Shown: positions 26,868 through 34,760 of the stretch, piece after piece
Layout: each line of letters begins with the position of its first letter
How positions within the stretch are numbered: position 1 is the stretch's first letter
Assembly: GCA_017983495.1 (NCBI GenBank)
Contig: JAGOBH010000014.1
Coordinates: 1-40,985, forward strand
Direction of reading: 5' to 3'
Source of the DNA: Pyrinomonadaceae bacterium
GTDB taxonomy: Bacteria; Acidobacteriota; Blastocatellia; Pyrinomonadales; Pyrinomonadaceae
Length of the DNA: 40,985 bases
Translations under genes and position numbers: made by a program
Notes under the pieces: model-generated
Databases searched by the model: none
Told to the model about the DNA's origin: nothing
What the model saw: only the letters and a program-made list of their open reading frames with translations

Positions 26868-27746
26868 ATGAAGATCCTCATTTTTGGTGCCAACGGAATG
26901 CTCGGGCACAAGCTTGTGCAGCAGCTGAGAGGCCGATTTGACGTATCCGGCACGATCCGCGGCTCGTTTGAAACCGTCGAGCCTTTTGGTTTTTTTGAGC
27001 GGGAATCGACGATCGAAAATGTCAGTGCTCAGGATATCCCCTCGATCGAGGGTGCGATCCAAACCGTTCAGCCCGATGTTGTGGTCAACGCGGTTGGCGT
27101 GATCAAGCAGCTGCCTTCGGCAAAGGACGTTATCACCACGCTCGAGATCAACTCCATTTTTCCGCATCGGCTTGCCGAATTTGGGGCAAAATATGGTTTT
27201 CGCCTCATTACGGTCAGCACTGACTGTGTTTTCGACGGCGTCAAAGGATCTTATAATGAAACGGACACACCGAACGCCACCGATCTCTACGGCAAAAGCA
27301 AAAACCTCGGTGAAGTTACATGTGACAACTGCCTGACTGTAAGGACTTCGATCATCGGCAGGGAACTCGGCTCAGCCCACAGCCTGATCGAATGGTTTCT
27401 CTCCAATCGGGGAGGAACTGTCAAGGGCTTTAAGAATGCGATCTACTCCGGCTTTCCAACTATCGTATTTGCCGATATAATTGCTAGTTTGATCACTGAT
27501 CATAAAGAACTTAGTGGTTTGTATCACATCGCATCGGACCCGATCAACAAATTTGATCTGCTGACCTTGGTCAACGAGTATTACGACGCATCGGTAAACA
27601 TCGAAGCTTCGGAAGAGTTCAGAATAGACCGCAGCCTTGACGCATCACGGTTCAATAAGCTGACCGGCTTTGTTCCGGAACCGTGGGAAGAAATGATCCG
27701 AAAAATGGCGGCCGATATGACGCCTTACGACAACTGGATAAAATGA
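26868..27746 (+). CDS. RmlD-like SDR reductase (UDP-4-keto-6-deoxy-hexosamine reductase, WbvR/FnlB role)
   Basis: The 292-residue protein is an RmlD-type SDR. LIFGANGMLGHKL binds the cofactor, VVVNAVGVIKQLPSAKD and VSTDCVFDGVKG are family marks, and YGKSK carries the YxxxK pair. With the next two genes it matches the set that makes UDP-L-FucNAc (FnlA-FnlB-FnlC, CapE-CapF-CapG) or UDP-L-QuiNAc (WbvB-WbvR-WbvD). It lacks the cupin-type C-terminal domain that makes CapF about 370 residues long and so looks closer to WbvR. The ATG at 26868 was chosen because the SDR fold begins there. Its stop overlaps the next start by 4 nt (ATGA). Confidence 0.85.
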   Translation: MKILIFGANGMLGHKLVQQLRGRFDVSGTIRGSFETVEPFGFFERESTIENVSAQDIPSIEGAIQTVQPDVVVNAVGVIKQLPSAKDVITTLEINSIFPHRLAEFGAKYGFRLITVSTDCVFDGVKGSYNETDTPNATDLYGKSKNLGEVTCDNCLTVRTSIIGRELGSAHSLIEWFLSNRGGTVKGFKNAIYSGFPTIVFADIIASLITDHKELSGLYHIASDPINKFDLLTLVNEYYDASVNIEASEEFRIDRSLDASRFNKLTGFVPEPWEEMIRKMAADMTPYDNWIK

Positions 27747-28789
27747 GCGAACTCGAAGGAAAACGAATTCTGGTAACCGGCGGGACGGGTTCGCTGGGCC
27801 AGACACTTGTGAAACGGATATTGTCCGGCGAAATGGGCAAGCCTGCGTCCGTAACGGTCTTTTCGCGTGACGAAGCAAAACAGCATTATATGCGGCTCGA
27901 TTTTCTAGACCGCAATACCGCTACCGACGACATCATCTATCAGAATTCGCAGGATCTGCTCAAGTTTCGGATCGGCGACGTTCGCGATTATTCAGCGTTG
28001 CTCGCGGCAATGCGGGATGCCGACATCGTCTTTCACGCTGCCGCACTTAAACAGGTGCCGTCGTGTGAGTATTTCCCGTACGAAGCCGTAATGACGAACA
28101 TCGGTGGTGCGGGCAATATCGTTCGTGCGATCCGGGAAAACGACCTGCCGACGACCAAGATCATTGGCATTTCGACAGATAAAGCTTGCAAACCGATCAA
28201 TGTCATGGGGATGACAAAAGCTCTGCAGGAGCGCGTTCTGCTCGAAGCAAATCGCGACTCAAAGGTAACACTCTGCTGCGTTCGATACGGCAACGTCATC
28301 GCTTCACGGGGGTCGATCATTCCGCTCTTCGTCGAACAGATCAAACAGGGGCGGACGGTAACCGTGACGCTGCCTGAAATGACGCGGTTCCTGCTCAGCC
28401 TAGATCGTGCTGTCGATACGGTCTTTGAGGCGATCCGCAGCCCGCGGCGTGGAGCGACATTTGTTCCCAAAGTTGCCGCTGCCCTGATCACGGATGTTGC
28501 CAAGGCATTAATGGGCGATCGCGACATTCCGATCGAATTTACCGGTATTCGCCCTGGCGAAAAGATCCACGAGATCATGGTCTCTGAAGAAGAGTGTTTC
28601 CGAACGATCGAAGAGAACGGATATTACGTGATACTGCCTGTTCTGCCCGAGATCAGAAATGACCACGACCTGACGCCTGCACTTTCGGGTGAATATTCGT
28701 CAAAGGACGACAATATTTCAATTCCTGACCTCCAGGTGTTGCTGGCTGACGCGAGTTCGGAGATCGACAGATTCATCGCCGGCGACTAA
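27743..28789 (+). CDS. UDP-GlcNAc 4,6-dehydratase/epimerase (CapE/FnlA/WbvB-like)
   Basis: The 348-residue SDR is of the short, soluble CapD/FlaA1 class. ILVTGGTGSLGQTLV holds the glycine motif (13-19), and FSRDEAKQHYMR follows. The active-site region STDKACKPINVMGMTK has D146, K147 and K159, with Met155 where classical SDRs have Tyr, as in this family. HEIMVSEEE near the C-terminus is also characteristic. It should convert UDP-GlcNAc to 4-keto-6-deoxy intermediates with 5- and 3-epimerisation. No membrane segments are present, unlike PglF/CapD. Confidence 0.92.
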   Translation: MSELEGKRILVTGGTGSLGQTLVKRILSGEMGKPASVTVFSRDEAKQHYMRLDFLDRNTATDDIIYQNSQDLLKFRIGDVRDYSALLAAMRDADIVFHAAALKQVPSCEYFPYEAVMTNIGGAGNIVRAIRENDLPTTKIIGISTDKACKPINVMGMTKALQERVLLEANRDSKVTLCCVRYGNVIASRGSIIPLFVEQIKQGRTVTVTLPEMTRFLLSLDRAVDTVFEAIRSPRRGATFVPKVAAALITDVAKALMGDRDIPIEFTGIRPGEKIHEIMVSEEECFRTIEENGYYVILPVLPEIRNDHDLTPALSGEYSSKDDNISIPDLQVLLADASSEIDRFIAGD

Positions 28790-28811
28790 CAGCCGTAACA
28801 GATATTTTCTT

Positions 28812-29909
28812 ATGAAGGTAATGACCATTTTCGGTACCCGCCCCGAGATCATCAGACTAAGTCTGGTGATGAAGGTGCTCGACCAGCATTGCGAGCATGT
28901 GACGGTACATACGGGGCAGAATTACCATGAGAGCTTGAGTGACATTTTTATCCGCGACCTCGAGGTCAGGACGCCCGATGTCCATCTTGGCATCAGGTCG
29001 GCGTCGTTTGCTGGGCAGATCGGACAGATCGTAGCTAAATGCGATGAGGCGATCGTCGAACACAACCCGGACCGGATATTGATCCTGGGCGATACCAATA
29101 GTGCACTTTCCGCGATTACTGCGGCCCGAAGGCAGATCCCGGTATTTCACATGGAAGCCGGAAACCGTTGTTTCGATGACCGCGTTCCCGAGGAAGTCAA
29201 CCGCCGTATCATCGACCATTCGAGTGCGGTTTTGCTGCCGTACACGGAACGCAGCAAGGAAAATCTGGTTCGCGAGGGAATCGAACGCGACCGTATCTTT
29301 GTGACCGGTAATCCGATCAAAGAGGTTCTCGACTTCTATTCGCCGAAGATCGAGGAGAGCGATGTTCTTAAACGGTTGAACGTACGTCCGTTCGAGTATT
29401 TTCTTGTTACTCTGCACCGTGCTGAAAACGTCGATATCCACGATCGTCTCGTCGGAATTTTCAAGGCATTCTCGCAGATCAGTGAAAAATTTGGAAAGGA
29501 AATTCTGATCAGCGTCCATCCGCGTACGGCTGAAAAGATAAACCAATTTGGGATAGCTCCGGGATCGGACAAGGTGCGACTGCTCGATGCATTCGGGTTC
29601 TTTGATTTTGTGAAACTTGAGAAGAATTCGCTTGCGGTTATGACCGACAGTGGAACGGTTCAAGAGGAATGTGCGATTTTCGGCATTCCGAACGTCACTA
29701 TACGTGACGTCACCGAGCGCCCCGAGACGATCGAATGCGGCAGCAACATCTTGAGTGGTGCCGACCCGGAAACTATCGTTCGGGCGGTCGAGCTTGCAAT
29801 GGCCCAGCCCGCGTCGTGGACCGCTCCGAAAGAATATCTTGCGGAAAACGTATCGCAGGTCGTTAGCAAGATCGTGCTTGGCTACTTGAGCCGCCGTCAA
29901 CACCATTGA
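28812..29909 (+). CDS. UDP-N-acetyl-hexosamine 2-epimerase (CapG/FnlC/WbvD-like)
   Basis: The 365-residue protein has the UDP-GlcNAc 2-epimerase fold. It opens with MTIFGTRPEIIRLSLVM, then VHTGQNYHESLSD, GDTNSALSA, FHMEAGNRCFDDRVPEEVNRR and, near the C-terminus, MTDSGTVQEECAIFGIP. The wording AGNRCFDDRVPEE is typical of the FnlC/CapG branch that acts on the 6-deoxy-talosamine or rhamnosamine intermediate, as opposed to WecB, which reads AGLR. It completes the L-FucNAc/L-QuiNAc set. The ATG at 28812 was chosen; an ATG at 28821 is possible. Confidence 0.9.
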   Translation: MKVMTIFGTRPEIIRLSLVMKVLDQHCEHVTVHTGQNYHESLSDIFIRDLEVRTPDVHLGIRSASFAGQIGQIVAKCDEAIVEHNPDRILILGDTNSALSAITAARRQIPVFHMEAGNRCFDDRVPEEVNRRIIDHSSAVLLPYTERSKENLVREGIERDRIFVTGNPIKEVLDFYSPKIEESDVLKRLNVRPFEYFLVTLHRAENVDIHDRLVGIFKAFSQISEKFGKEILISVHPRTAEKINQFGIAPGSDKVRLLDAFGFFDFVKLEKNSLAVMTDSGTVQEECAIFGIPNVTIRDVTERPETIECGSNILSGADPETIVRAVELAMAQPASWTAPKEYLAENVSQVVSKIVLGYLSRRQHH

Positions 29910-29934
29910 GATCCCGAATAGTAGCTGCCGCGCG

Positions 29935-31110
29935 ATGAAAAAGATCTTAGTCTTTTGCGATTACTACCGCCCGAGCGTCAAGAGCGGCGGCGGGATGTGG
30001 ACGGTCGCCAATCTGGTCGATAGGTTTTGCGATCGATACGAATTTCACATTGTCACGCGAAATTACGACAGCCCGGGCGACACCGTACCGTACACGGCCG
30101 TTATGACCGGCGAATGGAACGAGGTGGGGAACGCCCGCGTCTATTACGCCGCGGCGTCCGACCTGACAAAACAGACTTGCGCACGACTTTCGAACGAAGT
30201 TGGCCCGGATTGTGTGTTTCTTAACAGTGTATTCAGCACCAGCGGTATCAAGTTTCTATCGGCACGCCGGGCGGAAATGACACCGAATGTTCCGATCATT
30301 CTGGCTCCATGTGGCGAGCTTTCGGTGGGAGCTTTGCAAAGCAAGAGTTTCAAGAAGAAACTGTTTCTCGCATACGCGAAGGCCGTCGGGCTATACGCAG
30401 GTGTCCAATGGAAAGCCTCAACAGTTGCTGAGGTTGAGGAAATTAGAGGGGTTTTCGGCGACTCGGTCGAGCCGATGGTTGCTCCTGATCTGACACCGCT
30501 ATCGATCCTGCCGGACTTTAGTGCGGACCAGAAACCGGTAAAGGAGCCGGGCTCAGCTCGGTTTATATTTCTGTCCCGGATCGTTCCGAAAAAGAATCTC
30601 AAATATGCACTCGAGAGATTCGCCGAGGTGCGAGAGGGAGTTGTCCACCTTGAGATCGTTGGCCCGGCCGAGGAGCCCGGCTATTGGGCTGAGTGCGAAA
30701 AGATAATAGCGACGCTGCCTCAGAACGTTGCGGTAGAAATTCACGGAAGTGTAGATTATTTAGCAGGACTTGAATTACTAAAGAACGCGCATTTCTTTAT
30801 TTTGCCGACACTGAACGAAAATTTCGGTTATGTTTTTATCGAGAGCCTCGCCGCAGGGACTCCGATCCTTATCAGTGACCAGACCGTCTGGAACGAGGTC
30901 GTCGAACGCAACGCAGGCTGGGTCATTCCACTAGCGGAAAGTTGCAAATGGATAAAGGCTTTGAACGAGTGTGTCGCAATGACGGGTGATGAATACATAA
31001 AGATGTCGAACGCCGCACGAGCATTTGCTCTCGAATGGCTTGCCGACAAGAAGGTCGAGGATGCGACTGCCCGCGTTCTAGAACGGGCTCTTGGGACCAC
31101 AAATGGGTAG
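29935..31110 (+). CDS. family 4 glycosyltransferase
   Basis: The 391-residue GT-B enzyme starts with KILVFCDYYRPSVKSGGGMWTVANLV. It carries the GT4 C-terminal landmarks RFIFLSRIVPKKNL, AHFFILPTLNENFGYVFIESLAAGTPILISD and, near the end, ARAFALEWL. It would transfer one sugar of the repeat unit. The conserved E-x7-E donor region is intact (ENFGYVFIE). The next gene begins within its last codons. Confidence 0.9.
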   Translation: MKKILVFCDYYRPSVKSGGGMWTVANLVDRFCDRYEFHIVTRNYDSPGDTVPYTAVMTGEWNEVGNARVYYAAASDLTKQTCARLSNEVGPDCVFLNSVFSTSGIKFLSARRAEMTPNVPIILAPCGELSVGALQSKSFKKKLFLAYAKAVGLYAGVQWKASTVAEVEEIRGVFGDSVEPMVAPDLTPLSILPDFSADQKPVKEPGSARFIFLSRIVPKKNLKYALERFAEVREGVVHLEIVGPAEEPGYWAECEKIIATLPQNVAVEIHGSVDYLAGLELLKNAHFFILPTLNENFGYVFIESLAAGTPILISDQTVWNEVVERNAGWVIPLAESCKWIKALNECVAMTGDEYIKMSNAARAFALEWLADKKVEDATARVLERALGTTNG

Positions 31111-32347
31111 CAAACCTTCAAAATCAAAGGAGAGCAAGCCGACGTTGTGGGTCGTCAGTGAACTGTATTATCCGGAAGAAACATCCACTGGCTACTATTT
31201 GACGCGGATCGCTGAAGGCCTGACCGACGATTTCGAGGTTAAGGTTCTATGCGGACAGCCAAATTACTCTTCGCGCGGGACAAAGGCGGCGAAGCACGAG
31301 TTCCGCAACGGTGTCGAGATCTTTCGGGCTGCCGGCACCACGCTGAATAAAAACGTGATCCTCTTCAAACTGATCAACATGCTTACGCTCAGTATGTCGA
31401 TCTTTTTCAAAGGACTTTTCAGATTTCGTGCGGGTGACAGGATTTTAGTCGTCACGACGCCGCCGTCGTTACCGTTTGTGGTTGCAGTTGCAGCCTTGTT
31501 TCGCGGTGCCGCCTATACTCTACTGATCCACGACAATTATCCTGAGATAATGTTCGCCGTCGGAAAAATGCGTGAGGATTCGGCCGTTGCGACAGTGCTT
31601 AACCACTGCAACCGTTGGCTTTACAAGCACGCCGCCAAACTTATCGGCGTAGGCCGCGATATGAAAACTCTGCTGCTCTCGAAAATATCGAATCTCGACG
31701 TACCGATTGCTGTCATTCAAAACTGGGCAGAACTCGAAACCGTGCGTCCCGAACCGCGTAACAGCAACCAGTTGCTAGCGGAGCTTGGCCTGCTGGATAA
31801 GTTTGTATTTCTCTATGCGGGAAATATGGGATATCCGAACGATGTTGAGACAATAATCGAATGTGCTTCGCGTTTGAAGGATCGCTCTGAGTTTGCGTTC
31901 ATCTTCCTCGGTACGGGCGTAAAGGAAAAGTGGATCAAGGCGGCAGTTGCCGATAATGATCTCAAAAATGTGGTCGTTCTGAGTCCGAAACCCAGGGCCG
32001 AGCAGATCGTGTTCTTAAACGCCTGCGATGTGGCGTTGGTGTCGCTGGTCGGGAAGATGCTAGGTGTCTCGATGCCGAGCCGAACGTATAATATTCTGGC
32101 CGCAGGGAAGCCAATGCTCGCCCTTACGGACCCGAAAAGTGAGCTTGCGATGGTCATCGACGAAGATCAGACAGGTTGGCACTGCGAACCGGGAAACCCC
32201 GACCGTTTGACTGCGTTGATAAATGAGATCTACGATTCCCGGAGCCGACTTAAGGCTTATGGACACCGAGCCAGAGCCTCCGCTCTCGGGAAATACTCGC
32301 TGGATGCTGCACTGGCCAAGTACCGACGCGAAATGGCTGCAAGTTAA
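31103..32347 (+). CDS. family 4 glycosyltransferase (WbuB-like)
   Basis: The protein of about 414 residues resembles the WbuB/Cap5L group of GT4 enzymes, which in other O-antigen loci add N-acetyl-L-fucosamine. LWVVSELYYPEETSTGYYLTRIAEGL near the N-terminus, GQPNYSSRG, and VTTPPSLPFVVAVAALFRGAAYTLLIHDNYPE with a hydrophobic middle segment are characteristic. The C-terminal GT4 domain has FLYAGNMGYPNDVE and VSMPSRTYNILAAGKPMLAL. The location after the L-FucNAc/L-QuiNAc genes fits that donor. The ATG at 31103 has GGGA 7 nt upstream; a TTG at 31091 is an alternative. It overlaps the preceding gene by 8 nt. Confidence 0.86.
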   Translation: MGSKPSKSKESKPTLWVVSELYYPEETSTGYYLTRIAEGLTDDFEVKVLCGQPNYSSRGTKAAKHEFRNGVEIFRAAGTTLNKNVILFKLINMLTLSMSIFFKGLFRFRAGDRILVVTTPPSLPFVVAVAALFRGAAYTLLIHDNYPEIMFAVGKMREDSAVATVLNHCNRWLYKHAAKLIGVGRDMKTLLLSKISNLDVPIAVIQNWAELETVRPEPRNSNQLLAELGLLDKFVFLYAGNMGYPNDVETIIECASRLKDRSEFAFIFLGTGVKEKWIKAAVADNDLKNVVVLSPKPRAEQIVFLNACDVALVSLVGKMLGVSMPSRTYNILAAGKPMLALTDPKSELAMVIDEDQTGWHCEPGNPDRLTALINEIYDSRSRLKAYGHRARASALGKYSLDAALAKYRREMAAS

Positions 32348-32353
32348 AGTAAT

Positions 32354-33409
32354 TTGTTCGAACTTTCTATATTTTTGGGCTCATTTATACTGACGTACTT
32401 CGGCGTAAGGTGGTTTCGCGCGTGGACGCTGAAACGCGGCGTACTTGATCACCCAAACGAACGAAGTTCTCACACGGTCGCGACACCTCGAGGCGGCGGG
32501 CTCGTCTTGGCATTGGTGATACTTGCTGCCTATATCGTCGGGGCTCAATTACTTGCATTCGGAATTTCGTGGGGCTTTCTCGCCGGAGCCCTAATTATTG
32601 TCGCAATAAGCTGGCTTGACGATGTATATTCCGTTTCATTTGTTTGGCGAATTCTCGCTCATTCGATGGCTGCCGCATTGCTGATCTACGATGCCGGTTG
32701 GCTGTCGGCGATCGTACTGATCGACGCTGCAGACCCAGTCGCGGTGGGACGATTTGGTATCGTTCCTACCTTTTTGTGGGTAATATGGCTTGTCAATTCA
32801 TACAATTTCATGGACGGTATAGACGGCATTGCAGGTACTCAAGCTGTGACCGCTGGAACTGGCTGGTTGCTCTTCGGTCTGATCACGGGGTCGCCCGTCG
32901 CATACCTGCTGGGCGGAACCGTACTATTCGCAGCATTGGCATTTTTGCTCCATAACTGGCCGCCGGCGAGAATTTTTATGGGTGACGCGGGCAGCGCGTT
33001 TCTCGGATTCGTATTTGCGTCGATACCAATTCTTGTTCGAGATCCTAGGGCCCCTGACACTGGGATTCCGGCTTTGCTGGCGATCTTGTTAGTCTGGTTG
33101 TTTGTATTCGACTCGGTTTTTACATTTCTGCGGCGGCTGATCAACGGCGAAAAGGTCTGGCAGGCCCATCGTCAGCACCTTTACCAGCGGCTGGTGATCT
33201 CAGGATATTCGCATTTACGAACAACGCTTATTTACGGAACGATCTCCCTATCTATTGTTATGATTGCAACATTGACCGTCGATCGGCCAGCTCAGATCCC
33301 GGCTTACTGGGCATTGATCGCCGCAGCGGTAGGCTCGGCCGTACTGCTGGCACTTTGCTGGAAACGGGGCTGTCTTTTTGGAAACATTACAAAGAATGCC
33401 AATACATAA
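32354..33409 (+). CDS. undecaprenyl-phosphate sugar-1-phosphate transferase (WecA/WbpL type)
   Basis: The 351-residue polytopic protein belongs to the MraY/WecA/WbpL family, which starts repeat-unit synthesis by placing an N-acetyl-hexosamine phosphate on undecaprenyl phosphate. It has about 10-11 membrane segments. Conserved cytoplasmic motifs are LDHPNERSSHTVATPRGGG (31-49), SWLDDVYS with the magnesium-binding pair D89/D90, NSYNFMDGIDGIAG, IFMGDAGSAFLG and the HRQHLYQRL loop. The wording is closer to WbpL than to MraY. It starts at TTG because no ATG occurs before the first membrane segment; the ribosome-binding site is weak. Its end overlaps the HprK-like gene by 14 nt. Confidence 0.9.
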   Translation: MFELSIFLGSFILTYFGVRWFRAWTLKRGVLDHPNERSSHTVATPRGGGLVLALVILAAYIVGAQLLAFGISWGFLAGALIIVAISWLDDVYSVSFVWRILAHSMAAALLIYDAGWLSAIVLIDAADPVAVGRFGIVPTFLWVIWLVNSYNFMDGIDGIAGTQAVTAGTGWLLFGLITGSPVAYLLGGTVLFAALAFLLHNWPPARIFMGDAGSAFLGFVFASIPILVRDPRAPDTGIPALLAILLVWLFVFDSVFTFLRRLINGEKVWQAHRQHLYQRLVISGYSHLRTTLIYGTISLSIVMIATLTVDRPAQIPAYWALIAAAVGSAVLLALCWKRGCLFGNITKNANT

Positions 33410-34214
33410 TTTTGCTATTGAATCATTTGGTGTGAAGGTCGCGTTCACCAGTAACCGCAAACATCTGCTTGCCAGGGTCCGCGGTCTGATCGAGCGATCG
33501 TTGCTTGGACAGTGTAGCTTGATCGCCGCTGACGAGGCAGAATATCATTTTTATCTAGACAAGACTCGCGACGGGTATACCGCCGGCTTCGATGACGAAG
33601 ATTTCGGCGAATCTTTTAACCTCAAGATCTTACTCAATTACTTCGAGAGTCGGGTTACGCTGATAATTGCGGAATACGCGACCGATTTCGTCTTTGTACA
33701 TTCGGGAGTCGTTGGTTGGAAAGGGAAGGCTATTGTCATTCCCGGACGTAGTCACGATGGCAAGACAACTCTCGTCGCAGAACTGGTTAAACAAGGTGCG
33801 GTCTATTATTCAGACGAATATGCTCTTTTTGATAAAAATGGACATGTTCACCCTTTCGCAAGGCCGCTGGCTATGCGCGATCGCGAACAGCCGGAATTGA
33901 GAAAGAACATTACCGCGCAATCGTTGGGAGGAAACGTTGGAACCGTGCCTTTGCCACTCGGAATGTTGGTTTTGACGAAGTTTAAGAGTAATGCTAATTG
34001 GCGGCCACGCAAACTGAGTCCAGGGGTCGGCGTGATGGAGATGCTGATGCATACGTTTCCGACGAGGGTTAACACTCAATTCACCTTAAAGGTATTGAAA
34101 AAGGCCGTAGGTAGTGCAATAATTATAGAGTCTGTGCGTGGTGACGCAAAAATTGCAGCCACAAACATTATTAATTTTGTTGACAAAACATCAAAAGAAG
34201 CTAAACTACTCTAG
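33396..34214 (+). CDS. HprK-related P-loop kinase-like protein
   Basis: The 272-residue protein has an N-terminal domain of about 95 residues without a recognised motif and a C-terminal domain like the catalytic core of HPr kinase. VIPGRSHDGKTTLVAELVKQG is the P-loop (GRSHDGKTT at 117-125, K123), and YYSDEYALFD (138-147) is the acidic strand after it. The block VHPFARPLAMR follows. No HPr or PTS gene is present. Relatives of this kind occur beside PqqD-like proteins in HPr-rel systems and in lasso-peptide clusters, where one phosphorylates the precursor peptide. The two genes that follow fit that pattern. The ATG at 33396 was chosen over a TTG at 33378. The substrate is unknown. Confidence 0.82.
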   Translation: MPIHNFAIESFGVKVAFTSNRKHLLARVRGLIERSLLGQCSLIAADEAEYHFYLDKTRDGYTAGFDDEDFGESFNLKILLNYFESRVTLIIAEYATDFVFVHSGVVGWKGKAIVIPGRSHDGKTTLVAELVKQGAVYYSDEYALFDKNGHVHPFARPLAMRDREQPELRKNITAQSLGGNVGTVPLPLGMLVLTKFKSNANWRPRKLSPGVGVMEMLMHTFPTRVNTQFTLKVLKKAVGSAIIIESVRGDAKIAATNIINFVDKTSKEAKLL

Positions 34215-34239
34215 TTGCTCTGGTGTTTACTTGATATTT

Positions 34240-34246
34240 GGAGGAG
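34240..34246 (+). promoter_or_regulatory. strong Shine-Dalgarno sequence of the PqqD-tail gene
   Basis: GGAGGAG lies 3 nt (5 nt from GGAGG) before the ATG at 34250. It is the most consensus-like ribosome-binding site in this part of the locus, where most genes use overlaps or weak sites. It also rules out the in-frame TTG at 34238, which would overlap it. Confidence 0.8.
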
Positions 34247-34249
34247 AAG

Positions 34250-34729
34250 ATGAATAATTCGCAGAAGCCAATGGCTCGGCAAACTGGACTTGTTGTTCAG
34301 GATATGCCCGGGGAAGTGTTGGTATATGATCTCGAAAGCAACAAAGCCCACTGTCTCAATGAAAGTGCAGCGATCGTATGGCGTTCATGCGACGGTTCAA
34401 GCACCGTTGAAGATATTGTTAAAAACTTCGAAAAAACTTCTGGCGGAAAGATCTCCGAAGATTTTGTATGGCTGGCGATCGATCAGCTTAATTCGAACGG
34501 CTTGCTGATGGGAAATGTAGATTCTAAATTTGCCGGCCAGTCCCGCCGCGATGTTTTGAAAAAGATCGGCCTGGCATCGATCGTAGCTTTGCCGGTAATC
34601 GCATCGCTCGTTGCACCGCAAAGTGCGATGGCAGCGACGTCGTGTTTGTGCACCGTACCGGGAAATTGCACTCTTCAGACGGGATGTCCTTCTACTGTAA
34701 ACTGTAACAGCGGAACTTGTGCTCCGTAA
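34250..34729 (+). CDS. PqqD-domain protein with internal Tat-like signal and six-cysteine tail
   Basis: This 159-residue protein has three parts. Residues about 10-90 form a PqqD-like domain (VLVYDLESNKAHCLNESAAIVW, then VWLAIDQLNSNGLL), the fold used as a recognition element for precursor peptides. Residues 98-128 look like a twin-arginine or Sec-type export signal placed internally: SRRDVLKK (RR at 99-100), a hydrophobic stretch and AMA before a possible cleavage after 128. The last 31 residues hold six cysteines at 132, 134, 140, 146, 152 and 157, spaced C-x-C-x5-C-x5-C-x5-C-x4-C. The domains are visible; what the tail becomes is unknown. It could be an exported, modified peptide whose leader is its own recognition domain, or the hydrophobic stretch could simply be a membrane anchor. 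It lies between the HprK-like and nucleotidyltransferase genes. Confidence 0.85.
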   Translation: MNNSQKPMARQTGLVVQDMPGEVLVYDLESNKAHCLNESAAIVWRSCDGSSTVEDIVKNFEKTSGGKISEDFVWLAIDQLNSNGLLMGNVDSKFAGQSRRDVLKKIGLASIVALPVIASLVAPQSAMAATSCLCTVPGNCTLQTGCPSTVNCNSGTCAP

Positions 34730-34760
34730 ACCGTTAGTTGATTTTTATCAATAGGGAGTA

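Noticed and set aside
28857..29906. Long minus-strand open frame opposite the 2-epimerase gene
   Set aside because: It is the shadow of a strongly conserved epimerase; no family is recognisable in the antisense product.
33396..34214. True HPr kinase/phosphorylase controlling carbon catabolite repression
   Set aside because: No ptsH, ptsI or PTS gene is nearby, the N-terminal domain is not that of HprK, and the P-loop wording differs. The PqqD and nucleotidyltransferase neighbours fit an HprK-related accessory kinase better.
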